From: Centropus unirufus
Lineage: Eukaryota; Chordata; Aves; Cuculiformes; Centropidae
Length of the DNA: 64,000 bases
NCBI GenBank assembly: GCA_013397695.1
Contig: VYZI01000075.1
Coordinates: forward strand, 600,055-664,054
Direction of reading: 5' to 3'
Shown piece by piece: positions 41,401 to 51,716 of this stretch. Position numbers and translations under genes: made by a program. The notes beneath the pieces are model-generated. The model was not told the DNA's origin and did not search any database. It was given only the letters and a program-made list of their open reading frames with translations. Within the stretch, counting starts at the first letter, position 1; each line of letters starts with the position of its first letter.

Positions 41401-44400
41401 TAAAAAGTTTGGCAAAGGCTTGTCTTCATGAGGTTCAGTCTATTTTCTGCACTTCAAAACTGTAAGACGGCAGCATGAAAAGCTATTGTTTCCCCTTCTC
41501 CCAGTCTGCCAAACACATACCAAAAAATCTTTATTACTTAATGCCCCAGCAGGAGCACTGCCTAAAGATCAAAGAACAAACGGGAGATTTACAGCACTTA
41601 TGGATGTGCCTAAGTGATTAAAGTAACTTCCTACTGCATTGAATAAACCTTGTGCTCTCACATCACCTCATCATCTCACAGCCACATACAGAGGCATTAG
41701 TTAACGCAGCAGGACAGCCTCGGCAGCCCTCCCTGAGACAACCAGCATAGACAAGGGACTACTGGTTCCATCACTCGCCCATCCAGTTACCCAATGCAGC
41801 ATGATGCTGCAGCCCCAGAAACTTACCCAACCGTGTGCCTCCATAAATCCTTTCAGTGTTTCTAACCATTAAGCAAAGAGCCCCAACTATTAGAAAGTTA
41901 GGGCTAAGTCACAGCTAACTCCAAGAAAAAAACACACACACAGATTTTGGAGAATTCAAGACTTGGATCCAGCTCTTAAAAAAATCAGAAAGTTCTCCAA
42001 ATCCAAAACTACTACAAAACAATTAACCAGCACTAACAAGGCCAGATCAAATGCTACCAGTGTAACTAAAATTGACAAACATTTCCAAAGCAAAAAAGCC
42101 CTTTATAGGCTGAGACAAGGACTTTCACCTCTATACCCAAGGCCTACCTGTGAGTGACACCGAATGATAGGAGCTTGCAGCAACCCTCTTCACCTTTACA
42201 TCTTGCAGGCCTAGAGGAAAATTAGTCTCATAAAATTCATATATCACAGATTTCATGAACAGACACAAACCAGAGCTGTATCAAGTGCAATCAATTTTTT
42301 AAACAAAATCCTCTACTTGTGGTTCATAGACATTGCAGGACTCATTATCATTGCTCCCCACAGATTATCACCTTATATGGCCATTCTATCCTTCAGATGC
42401 TCCACTACATGTTCATAGTACCAAATGGCTCTATAACAAAAGGATGCTACATGTCACCCTACATTACACTTCTGCTCTCTCTGCCTTTACAAAGAAATCA
42501 GACTCCTGGATTACCTGCCACTTCACAGGGCTCCTTTGCTGTCAAGAACAGGGGCAGGGTTTTTCCTTGGTTTGCACGCCTTGCCCAAGATGCCATGCCA
42601 GTTCCCCACTGAAACACCAAACCACTCTCTATCCAGAGTAAACACAGACAGAAGAGATTAGAACACATCATCCACCAACGAAATCATCTGCCACTAATTT
42701 CTTTTAATGATACATCCACTTTATTCAAAGTGTAATTTGCATTAGTGAAAAAACCTCTTATGGTATATAAAACATACTTCAAAAACATACGGATAACACC
42801 AGCGAAGTCATCAAGCAAAAAATAGTTGTAGTTTCACTTATACAAGAAATTAAGGAGACACTAAGCAAGCTGTCCCAGCTCCCTGAGCCCCCTGTCAGTA
42901 ACAGAAGTCCCATAGCTGTAGCACCTCAGGAATGGACACAACTTATTTATTACTCCAAGTTCATTGAGCATTCTATGCCCTTACCTTCTCTTCATCCCAA
43001 AAATCTCCAGCATAGTGAGGGAGTGAAGTCACTCGCCTTCTCCTCACTACTATTCAAAAACTTGACCTAGCCCTGAACCAAGGTGTCAACTGAGCACAGA
43101 ATTCAGGGGAGCTTAATTCCCACTGTTCATATAGGTACAGAGATATGACTCCTCTTCCAAGCATCTCCTTTGCATCTTTAGCCAGACACCAGTACCTGGA
43201 ACCCATACTACAGTTCATGTAAAATTAAAACAAAATAAAAGAGCATGTGTAGTTTATTGCTCCTCTACAAATAGACAGAAGCTAAAGTAGATTTCCTCTT
43301 CTTTCCCCCCACCTCCTCCCCTCCAAAACATTAAAACTCTATTTCATTTGTTACTGAAATAATATAAGAATGATGACACACTTACCTGTAGCAGCAAGAG
43401 CATGTCTCAGTCCTGCAGCAACATCCACCACCTTCTCTTTGAGAGACTACTCAAGAAAAGAAAAATAGATTTTGGTTGCTTTTTGCATTTATTGCCTCTA
43501 AAAGCAAAATATACCAAACACAGAAATGGAACAACATGAAAATAGTTCTCACAATTCCAGCCTGCACATCACAATGCATATAAAAATTTTGTACCAGAAA
43601 GGAAGTAAATTTTTTTGTCAACAAAAATTAATGGCAACATCTTAAAAAAAAAAAAATCAAGCAAAGCAACTGGATGTTCAGTTTTGTGGCAATAAAAAGT
43701 CACAGTCAATACAATCACATGAAGAAAAGAAACCATCCGGGCAATACAGAAGTTTATTTTAACTGTTCCTCAAGACTTACACCAAAATCTTCACAGCAAA
43801 CACCAGTGACAAGCAGTACTATATCCCATCAAGTTGTTTAGTCCTACCAAGTCCTCTGATCATAAACACTACAACTCACAGTACCAATGTGATTGTACAA
43901 AAGAAGCCTACACCAAATCACATTAAATTAGTGACAATTTTGCACAAGGTACCCCAACTCTGGCACTTCTCCACCTCTGGGTATTCTGAAAATATTCTTC
44001 TCACAGATGCAAAAAGATGGCACCAAGCCCAAGCATTTAACAGGATACAAATCAAAAAAGAAAATACTGCAGATAAATGAAAGGTGTTCACACAGATTCA
44101 GATCAGCACTGTCAACATTGTCACTTTCAAGGCACCATACTGAAAGGATGCTCCCAGGAAACATCAAGGACACAGAAACATCAGGTGAGTTAACCCCTAT
44201 TCACTCGGGGTTACCTAGTGGCTCAGCTGTCCTTCCTCTCCTACATTATGAAGAGTAAAGGAGCATTTCTTGTCTGAGAATCCTGTCTTCCCTGTAGTTA
44301 TTGCTTTCATTAGACATGAGAGGTCATGTGGATGGAAAAGAATTACATTACTGTTCTCCAAATAAGAGACTACAGTGTGAATTAGGGATTAATTAGAACT

Positions 44401-47400
44401 CCTGTCATAAATTTATTTAAAGTGTTAGAATTATAGCCAAGAACAGGGAAGTTTTTCTGGTGTTACAGAAGTCTCAGTACCTACTACTTTAATGCTATTA
44501 ATTTGGGGCTACATTCCAAGCTCCCTACTCACACTCACAAGTGCCTCATCTACAAATATCACCATAGATTTCCATGTGACTCACAGAAACAACAAACTAT
44601 GCTGTCACAGTCCAGCATTTCCCATTTATAATGGAAGATACCTGAAAGCAGAGGAAGTGTTACCTAACTTGCCATCCTATATTCTTGGAAATTGATATTG
44701 TTGATAAACACTGGAAGTTAGACCCTAGGCAAGTCAATGTACTTGTCAGTTTTTTTACATGCAAAAGTAAAAAGTGAAAAATCTCAACGAGGAAAGATTA
44801 AAGTTTATCCTCACAAGTCTAGTGTTCCTGCAGCTACAAACGTTCTCATATTTCTATTATTTCGGCGGTGACAAAGCTTATTTTTATCTGTTTTTACAGC
44901 CAAAAAATAATACCAGAGTCCTCATTTGGGGGGAAGAAACTCTTGGCAGTTATAAATACACTTAAAAAAAACTGCATGTACTTAAACAGAACGGCAGCAC
45001 AAAAGCAACAGATCAGAAGAATTAGCATAGGTAACTTTGTTCAACTACATCATGCAGTTCGGTTTTTTTTAGGGGGGAAATATTACTGGCTCCTCTTGAT
45101 TTGCTTTGAGCCGTTAAGCAAAGCATCCCAAAGTACAGGGAATGTCCATACCCTTCATGTAGCAAAACATATCTATTATCTTGCAAACCTAAAGCAAAAC
45201 TTCAGCTAAAGTAAAGCTGCACAGTTTCTCTACTTTCAGTATCACTTCACATCAGCTGAGCATCAAACTCATTCTGCAGGTGTTATCAAAATATATTATA
45301 AGGTGTTATAATCTGTAATGAAAGAAACAACTTTCAGTTAGAAGTAAGCAACTTCTTTGTACAAAAAGGGGAAAAGCAGCCTTAGCTTCTCATTTCTGGG
45401 CCAACAACCATCTCTGGTCCTTTACTTTGCAAGTTCACTGTAACAGACAGACTCTATCACAAAATAGTTTAAGAATGTGGCTTGAAGCCCACTCGGGTCA
45501 GATTATATTTTTAGGTTGCTGGAAACAATGTAAGTTACAGAGCTGTGAAGCACAATTCCTTTTAAATTTTTACCTCAATCTTTTGTGGAATCAAGCATGG
45601 ATTTGATATTTGAGGAACTCCTAATTGTCCGAAAGAGTTAGACCCACAGGACAGAACTAGGCCAGATCCTGTAAAATAAAGTAATAGAGCCCAATCAGTA
45701 AATCCCAGAGCAAAAGTGAAGCACTAACTTTCTAACAAGCATAATATCACAGCCAAGCAGCTCAAGAAAAGGACCTAACATCCCATTTCAAAGCCGCTGA
45801 GGCCATAGACTTCTGGTTTTACACATCACGCTCAGTGACAGGCTGAAGGTCTCTGGGATAACAAGGAGGATGGAGCAATTTAGTTTGCAAGCAAGTAGCT
45901 TAAAACCTGCAAGTGCCTGTGCACTGCACAAGCAACAGGAATCTAGGACTTTCAGCGTGTGCTCTACATCAACACGTCCCTTCAGCTCTCACAGACACAG
46001 ATACAGATTTACCTACTAATATGATGGTAAAATCCCAGCCACAAGCAACTTGTTTTACACAAAAGCCGGACAGAGCAGTGCACAAAGTCAAATGCAATAC
46101 GTCCTCTGTGTGATTTAATCCCAACTGCCCATCTTTGTTATGGCCACATACAAAGAGTTCTCCTGCACCTGGAAAGGAAAAGAAAAAAAAAAAAAAAAAT
46201 CATGTTCCACTTCAGACTTAAGAGTGTCCATACCATGAGACCCTGTGACAAATAACAACAGTGATTAAGTGTCATTTTATGTACCGCAATTAAGCAGAAA
46301 GAAAGTTATTTCTCATGCATCAGAAACACCTCTGAATCAGCACAGCCATAGAGTTGGGTTTGTCAAGGAAGACAATCTGCATGATAAGATAGACACCCCT
46401 CACTAAGATCCATGATGAGGTTTTTCATCCCGTTCACATCTGTTGTGCCCCTTCTTTCCCACAATTAGCTACAGAATAAGGCAGGACCTTTCAATGACCT
46501 GATGTTATCTTCTGCTCCTTACCTTGAAACATTTCAAGACTGAATAACCTCCCACCTGACTCCTCCCTTCTATCTCCCCAATCTGCTATAAAGAAAAACA
46601 GGCTGCTTTGTATGAAGAGCTGTTATACAAAACAGATTAAGAAACAGTCCTCAAAAAGCCATGAAGTAACCACAGATCAGTGACTCAGGAATTTCCCTAA
46701 AATTTTGAGTTAAATGGCATGGAAGGAGCCTGTTTTGCCATTAAGAACTGGTAGTTGCGCATAAACAGAAGCCAGAGATAGATGGCAGCACCAAATCATG
46801 AGGGAAACAGAGGGGAAAAAAAAGTGTTTAAGACATCACACGCTCCTTCCCAATGCAATGTTTTTACCAGTGATAACTGCAGAATGTCCTCCTCCTCCAG
46901 TAATGCTTTTAATATCTTGACACTTGCAGGAAACGTCTTTCAGTGGCTGAGGTACTAATACATCCTCTTTATGACCAAGGCCAAGTTGTCCATAGCTGTT
47001 TGCACCCTTTAAATACACACAGAAAAAAACCACATTTTTTTAAAAAAAGTTAACAAAAAGAGATACACATCTGCCCCTAGGAGCAAAAAAGCCTCATGGG
47101 GACATGCCTCAGGTTAATCTGCCAGTACTTGCTCCTGAAAATCCCCAAATATGACAGTCTGCGTTCTTACTGCTGTCACATCGGAACCTCCAAATTACAG
47201 ACCAGGACTCTCCTAAATTTGCTGATGTTAACGCTGTCTTTGCAACCCCACTATTTTAAGAAATATACTCAAATATATCGTGTTAGGACTTTAATGCAGG
47301 TTAACAGTTCCTAAGGAGGAAAGCCTCATTCCCAGGATGATTACCACCTGTTCAATTTCAATGCCAATAATTCCCAGTCATCACCAAGATCTTATTCATG

Positions 47401-48925
47401 CCAATGCTTTCTGGCAGTCCACCTACAAAGCAGGATCAGAAAGACATGCTGCTTTATTCTGGAACTTAAAACAATTACAACAGAAACACTTACCTCCATT
47501 AACTTAAAGCAGGCACAGTGAAAATATAACAATTATAATTATTGTAAATTTGCAAATACAAAATTATAGTCACACAACCAACCACAGGAAACTACCACTG
47601 ACAGCGTGGTAATGTATCAGGGAAGTTCTTAGCCAATTCAAGCTCTATTAAGCATCCAACAGTTTGAACAGTGACCTTCATTCACAAAGGCAGATCCAGT
47701 AACTTTTCCAGCCCACATAGCAAAGCCCAACATTCACATTGCCTCCAGCTGCGATCCCAGGGACCTTCCCCGACCTCCCCTGGGTTCCTCTGGCCACCTG
47801 CTTCATTTGCCCCTATCTCACGCAGCACCTGGTGGGCCTTAAAAGGACACAATGAGCAATAAACATTTTGTACCTGCAGAAACAATGACATGTCGGGCAA
47901 AAGCTTCTGCCTGCTGGCCCCAGCCCATAGTTAGGGAGCGGATGAGATGTCAGGATCGGATCACAACAGGCAGACCAAGTTGTTGTCTCACGGTCACTAC
48001 TATTGGTAGGCAGTTTTAGAGCATGTTACTACTCAATAGATGTAATTCCTTTCAGAAGGCTCGTCTCTCATTTTAGCCTGTGATTTGCAATGAATTTTCA
48101 AGCCTTCCCAAGCAGCCAAGCTGGGATAAGGTGCAGAGGCAGCAAGTGTTGTGAGCCACATGTGCCTGTCCAAGGAGCCAACACATTCCTCTCTGTTTGA
48201 CCTGCCCAGACCAACAGGTCATTGCAAACATGACCAGGGCAGAGCGAAACAAGCTCAGGAGAGACACCTTGATACTGAAAATGCCAGCAAATAAACTCTC
48301 CAAGACGCATTTTGGAAAGCAAGCACTCTTTAATCAGGCCCGGGCACGTGTGGGAGTGATCACGAACAATGGGACAAAAGTTGGTTACAGAATATTTACC
48401 ACTGACATGGTAAGGTTTCCCAGAAACCTTACGGATATTCTATTACTTCCCAAAGTCCAATTTTTATTATGAAACTCTGCAAGTCAGAACTCTTGTTAAT
48501 TTGGCGCCGGCTCCAGCTCTCCGCTTGCCCCTGGATTTGCGATAGGAAGCAAACCCCAAAGAGAAGGGATGACAGAAGAGCCCCCTGCTCAGCACCGCTC
48601 ACACTGCACACAAGGCATCATCTTCCCCAAAGCACGAACGGTGTCTGGGGGAAAAAGGAACGGCCCAAAGGAAAAGGTGCTCCCCGCGGGTCATATTGTC
48701 TCGAAGAAGAAAATAATTGCTCAGAGGAAACTTAACTCTACCACCCCGCTTCTACCAGCCCACCCAGCGACCGCCTCTGCTCCTCGGGGGAGGTCGCGGC
48801 TCTTCCCAACCCCCAGGAGAGGATTTCTTCCCAGGAGCCGTGGTCTCCCTCCCCAGACCCCCCCGGCTCCCCTCGGCCCGCCCGGCCCCGGCCCCGCTCA
48901 CCCACGCCAAGAGCCGCGGCTCCAT
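23296..48925 (-). CDS. SERGEF: Secretion-regulating guanine nucleotide exchange factor (DelGEF), 5' nine coding exons; 3' end not in window
   Basis: SERGEF is an RCC1-like seven-bladed beta-propeller protein reported to bind the exocyst component SEC5 and to affect secretion; exchange activity is inferred from RCC1 homology. The window holds 324 codons in nine exons with consistent phases. Six RCC1-type signatures are readable in order: WGANSYGQLGLGH, VCGHNKDGQLGLNH, SCGSNSFGQLGVP, FQWGTG, VWGSNKHGQLV and TWGRMDYGQLGR. The order and intervening text follow human SERGEF, not RCC1 itself. The human protein continues with a WGWNEHG-type blade and a hydrophilic tail. I could not find these on the minus strand down to position 1, so the CDS is partial. 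The long introns fit the very large mammalian gene. The start ATG lies in a CpG island, and the N-terminus before WGAN is shorter than in human. Confidence 0.95.
23756..23777. repeat. Short inverted repeat in SERGEF intron 8
   Basis: ACTTTGGTT, loop ATAC, AACCAAAGT: nine perfect base pairs. Short arms make a functional RNA unlikely. Confidence 0.85.
32685..32737. repeat. Two-copy imperfect tandem repeat
   Basis: CTCTGAGTAGCTACTGACAA and its neighbour CTCTGAGTGCCTACTGACAG form a tandem duplication of about 25-29 nt with a few differences, in SERGEF intron 8. Confidence 0.75.
38685..38843 (-). CDS. SERGEF: SERGEF coding exon 8 (RCC1 repeat 5)
   Basis: 159 nt encoding DEGDLYVWGSNKHGQLV through EKIGAVWSGWTHLVAQT. 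VWGSNKHGQL and WSGWTHLVAQT are near-identical to human. The acceptor is CTGTTGTAG and the donor is GTAGGA. The intron that follows is 15.2 kb. Confidence 0.97.
38844..42147 (-). other. SERGEF intron 7
   Basis: 3.3 kb non-coding, with A-runs near 39,208-39,222 and 40,801-40,815 and a short CA run near 41,933-41,942. ORFs up to 98 codons are unrecognised. Confidence 0.85.
42148..42210 (-). CDS. SERGEF: SERGEF coding exon 7
   Basis: 63 nt encoding GLQDVKVKRVAASSYHSVSL then T, matching human GLENSKAMCVLAGSDHSASL in position, length and phase. The acceptor is TTCCTCTAG and the donor is GTAGGC. Confidence 0.9.
42211..42514 (-). other. SERGEF intron 6
   Basis: 304 bp between two confidently phased exons. 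No feature recognised. Confidence 0.9.
42515..42628 (-). CDS. SERGEF: SERGEF coding exon 6 (divergent blade 4)
   Basis: 114 nt encoding ESGLVFQWGTGMASWARRAN through LPLFLTAKEPCEVA. It corresponds to the human segment VFQWGTGLASCGRRLCPGQT. The loop after WGTG is diverged. The acceptor is TCTGGATAG and the donor is GTAATC. Confidence 0.94.
42629..43385 (-). other. SERGEF intron 5
   Basis: 0.76 kb, nothing recognised. Confidence 0.9.
43386..43446 (-). CDS. SERGEF: SERGEF coding exon 5
   Basis: 61 nt encoding SLKEKVVDVAAGLRHALAAT, matching human KEKVVCIAAGLRHAVAAT. The acceptor is TTGAGTAG, with a weak pyrimidine tract, and the donor is GTAAGT. Confidence 0.94.
43447..45573 (-). other. SERGEF intron 4
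   Basis: 2.1 kb. An A-run lies near 43,644-43,656. ORFs of 63-113 codons on both strands have no recognised domain. Confidence 0.85.
45574..45668 (-). CDS. SERGEF: SERGEF coding exon 4 (RCC1 repeat 3)
   Basis: 95 nt encoding GSGLVLSCGSNSFGQLGVPQ to IPQKIE. The SCGSNSFGQLGVP core is identical in pattern to human. The acceptor is ATTTTACAG and the donor is GTAAAA, phase 0. Confidence 0.95.
45669..46012 (-). other. SERGEF intron 3
   Basis: 344 bp; no feature recognised apart from splice signals. Confidence 0.9.
46013..46168 (-). CDS. SERGEF: SERGEF coding exon 3 (RCC1 repeat 2)
   Basis: 156 nt encoding GAGELFVCGHNKDGQLGLNH through KQVACGWDFTIILV. A very long T-run (minus strand, 46,180-46,199) precedes the acceptor CTTTCCAG. 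At the 3' end two GTs compete (GTAGGTAAAT); the phase of exon 4 needs the second, GTAAAT. Confidence 0.93.
46169..46867 (-). other. SERGEF intron 2
   Basis: 0.7 kb. Its 3' end (minus strand) is an unusually long uninterrupted T-run feeding the exon 3 acceptor. Confidence 0.9.
46868..47006 (-). CDS. SERGEF: SERGEF coding exon 2 (RCC1 repeat 1)
   Basis: 46 codons plus one base, GANSYGQLGLGHKEDVLVPQ through GGGGHSAVIT. It matches human exon 2 closely. The acceptor is TATTTAAAG; the donor GTAAAA is weaker than average. Confidence 0.97.
48410..48432. repeat. Perfect 10-bp inverted repeat with 3-nt loop
   Basis: GTAAGGTTTC, then CCA, then GAAACCTTAC. It lies exactly at the outer edge of the left direct-repeat copy; the right copy lacks it. 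Confidence 0.9.
48416..48744. repeat. Direct repeat, left copy (SERGEF intron 1)
   Basis: Collinear with 49,139-49,452 on the same strand. Shared blocks in order include TTACTTCCCAA, AATTTGG-GCC, GATAGG, GGGATGA, CATCATCT, GGTGTCTGG and AAACTTAACTCTAC. The copies are clearly diverged by substitutions and small indels. Element identity unknown. Confidence 0.8.
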
Positions 48926-49115
48926 GGGGCCGGGCAGGAAGAGGCGGGGCCGCGGCTGCTCGGGCTCCGCCTGGCCGGGGCCCGGCGCGACCGGAGCCCC
49001 CGGCAGCTGGAGGCGTCGGCGGAATCCCGCAAATCAACTCTCTCCAGGCTCGGAACTCCAGAAAGCCAGCAGCCTTTAGCCGGCGAGGCAAGAGCTGCGC
49101 GCACCATATGCCTCC
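48760..49115 (-). promoter_or_regulatory. SERGEF: SERGEF CpG-island promoter
   Basis: About 350 bp of very high GC and frequent CpG surround the exon-1 ATG, in sharp contrast to both flanks. GC-box-like GGCGGGGC lies near 48,953, and a TGCGCGCA core like half of an NRF1 site lies near 49,095. No TATA box was seen, as is usual for housekeeping promoters. The island opens all frames, so the 90-204-codon ORFs crossing it are compositional. Confidence 0.8.
48902..48925 (-). CDS. SERGEF: SERGEF coding exon 1
   Basis: Eight codons, MEPRLLAW, then donor GTGAGC in phase 0. The join creates AWGANSYG, matching the human FAWGANSYG junction. The ATG context is CCCC-ATG-G, with the favourable +4 G. It lies in a CpG island. 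About ten fewer residues precede the first blade than in human. Confidence 0.9.
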
Positions 49116-49138
49116 CACTCCCATGCCTGGGTGCGGGT

Positions 49139-49452
49139 CTTCCCATAAATCTTAGACATGTTCTGTTACTTCCCAAGGTCTAATTTTAATGCTTCTGTGA
49201 CCTTCACACCTCTTGCAAATTTGGAGCCAGCTCTGCCTGACCTTGTATTTGAGATAGGGAAAGGCTCCAAGCAGGGATGATCACACAAGAGACATCTGTT
49301 GGGCACAGATCAGCTTCATAGAAAACATCATCTCCAGAGATCAAAAAGGTGTCTGGAAAAACGCTTTTTTGAAAGAAAACATCCTACCAATGGGACATGC
49401 TGTCCAACTTTAAAAAAAATACAATTCCTTCGGCAAAACTTAACTCTACTCC
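49139..49452. repeat. Direct repeat, right copy (upstream of SERGEF)
   Basis: Second copy of the approximately 320-bp sequence, on the other side of the CpG island. The two copies are about 720 nt apart start to start. Sequence beyond either end does not appear homologous, so this is not a simple tandem duplication of the whole promoter. Confidence 0.8.
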
Positions 49453-49740
49453 AGCTAGAATCACATTCTGCTTTTTGAAATAGCAACTAATTCTTCTATT
49501 ATCACCAAACCCCTTGAGCCTGAGCCGCAGCACTGGCAGAGCCTCAGGATGGCAGGGGCAAAAAAACCCTGCCTGAACACTCACCCATTCCAACAGAGAA
49601 AGAGCTTTTAAAATATGAGGGGGTAACAAGCTACTCCTCAAGTAAGCATATACCACTCTTAGTGTGATTAAGTCACACGTGGAATATCAAAACCGCAGAA
49701 TAAAACACATCAGCCCTTTGTCAGAAGCAAGTGGTTTGTG

Positions 49741-49746
49741 TTTATT
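49741..49746 (-). terminator. Candidate TPH1 poly(A) signal AATAAA
   Basis: Only canonical AATAAA hexamer noticed on the minus strand between the TPH1 stop codon and the SERGEF promoter, roughly 0.7-0.8 kb upstream of SERGEF exon 1. Use is inferred. Confidence 0.4.
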
Positions 49747-51541
49747 GCTACAGTGCTGAAGTAAAGGCTTATTTTTTACTTCTACTCATTACCAACGAGG
49801 AATTAATTCCATTGACATTTAAAGCCTTCATAATAGTTAAAAATACTTAAATTATTGTTCTACATAGCCAGAAGGTTTGGATGCATGAAGCCAGGCACTC
49901 ATGTTAATGCTACAGAAAAGCTTTTTTCTGCTACAAGTGCTAAGATACAATTGCTCTTTTTTCAAAGTAGTTGAAATTAGGTGCTGATTTAGCAGGTATA
50001 AGGTTTCCTACTTGAAAGTATACGTAGGTCAAAGATTTGAAGTAACACAGATCTATGTATATTTCAACAACAGAATGATCCCAACTCATTTAAAAATGCA
50101 GCTAAATATGAACTGTTATCACGGAAGCAGACAAAAAAGATCCTCCCTTACCACTCGGTTATAAGGTTTCTTCGTCAGAAACACGGCTCCTAAAATCCAT
50201 TTTAAAGTATAATGTGAGCCATAAATCTTGTAGACCATATTTATATGTATTTTTTTAAAAGCAAAACGCATAATGGGTTAATAGTCACAGAAAAAAAAAA
50301 TCTAGACTTGATTTAAAAAATGACTCTATTTTAAAAGATTGGGCCAGCAATTGCTTATGGAGCAGATGTGGTCTAGTAGAAAGCATACAAAAGCCAAACT
50401 GATTTTCAGTCACAGAGGTTCACAGAAGTCTTTTCGCAAAATCCTGGATTAGCATGGCCAGTGTATTTAAGACGTCAGTCCATTGTACCAGCAGCCTTCA
50501 CAGCTGCAAATTCTGGATTTCCTGATAAGCACTAGCTGTGAAGAATCAGTGCCCAGCATGCTATTAAATACACCCTGCATGTCACAGATTTTCCATTCAA
50601 ACATATCATATCCTGTACATCATTTAGGTGGCAGAAACAGCAGCCAGCACAGCTTTATACAACTATGCAGGATGCTTGAAACTATGGAGCCGAGAAAACT
50701 GGAAAGTTTGCTAGCATGGGATACAGACAGCTCAGCAGGATACTGCTTCCCAAGAGCATTGTAAAATGCTCTTTAGATACATCTTATAGTATAAAGTAGT
50801 TTGTGGCATTTGCAGCCACAGAATTCCTATGAAATGTCTGGACCTTTCAGTTACCGTTGGCTTAACAGGGAACTAAGGTGTTCAAGGCCTACTAAAGAAG
50901 AAACAAAAAGTATCCTTGAGCAGCTTGTGCAGGTCAATGAAGCAAGTGAGCAATCAATTGGATACTTTATCTTACAAAAAAAAGCCAGATTAGGCTATGA
51001 ACTTTGGCTGTTATTTTAGTCTTCGGTATTATCTTAGAATTGATTAAATTATTTTGAGTATTGAATGGCAAGTTTTAAACTTGGCAGCACAGATTTAGAA
51101 GCACGGACTACCTATAGCTTCTATGCTATAATGCCTGCAATGCTATAAAATTAGTAGCATAGACTCCTAGAGTACAAAATAGACCTTTCTCTGTGGAAAA
51201 TTATTCCATAATTATTCCTCATAAGCCACCTTCTGCAGCATCTGATCCCAGCCCTGATCAGACCACACTTTTGCTCCAGCTTAGCAATTGATCTCCTCCA
51301 TTAGCTTCTCTAAGGCAGCTCTGGCCCGTTTTTATGCAAGGGGAATGGAGAAGTACATTCTGTAAGGGACTTTATACAGAGAAACAATATAAAGCAATTC
51401 TCCTTATTCACTCTTCTATCTGTAAAGGAGAGAGTTCTGCATACAACACATCACATGCCTAGAAAGAAATGAGTAGGAGAAGAACAAAAAAAAAAAACAA
51501 ACAAAAAAGAGTTGCTGAGTGCATCACACTGCTGGTGGGTG
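49741..51541 (-). other. TPH1: TPH1 3' untranslated region and flank
   Basis: Sequence downstream of the TAA. Two candidate poly(A) signals are visible on the minus strand: a TATAAA variant at 51,371-51,376, giving a short UTR of about 0.2 kb, and a canonical AATAAA at 49,741-49,746, giving about 1.8 kb. The true 3' end cannot be fixed from sequence. No coding exon recognised; the short plus-strand ORFs here are not convincing. Confidence 0.5.
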
Positions 51542-51716
51542 TTAAATTTCCAGTTGCTTTCCCATCTTGCTGAGGGCGTCACTGACAATGTCCAGCTCAT
51601 GGCGTAGCTCATTCACCACACTGGCAATGCTCTTCATGTCCTTCAGGATCTGCACACTTTGAGTGTATGGATTGTACTTCACACCAAATGGGCGCTTGAT
51701 GGTTTTGGCAAACTCT
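51542..51716 (-). CDS. TPH1: TPH1 coding exon 11 with stop
   Basis: Encodes REFAKTIKRPFGVKYNPYTQ to the C-terminus KMGKQLEI followed by TAA. The last about 25 residues (VVNELRHELDIVSDALSKM) show the leucine/valine heptad pattern of the tetramerisation helix. A T-rich tract precedes the acceptor GAACAG. The exon continues as 3' untranslated sequence below 51542. Confidence 0.97.

Larger units (their letters stand above)
47007..48901 (-). other. SERGEF intron 1
   Basis: 1.9 kb from the CpG island into AT-rich sequence. It contains the left direct-repeat copy, the 10-bp hairpin and a palindromic E-box CACGTG at 48,345-48,350. Confidence 0.85.

Noticed and set aside
48569..49183. 204-codon plus-strand ORF and overlapping 90-128-codon ORFs on both strands around SERGEF exon 1
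   Set aside because: They lie in a CpG island where stop codons are rare in every frame. No domain is recognised, and the real product there is the eight-codon SERGEF exon 1.
48416..49452. The flanking direct repeats as LTRs of a small retroelement
   Set aside because: No TG...CA ends, primer-binding site or gag/pol sequence is visible, and the enclosed core is a host promoter and exon.
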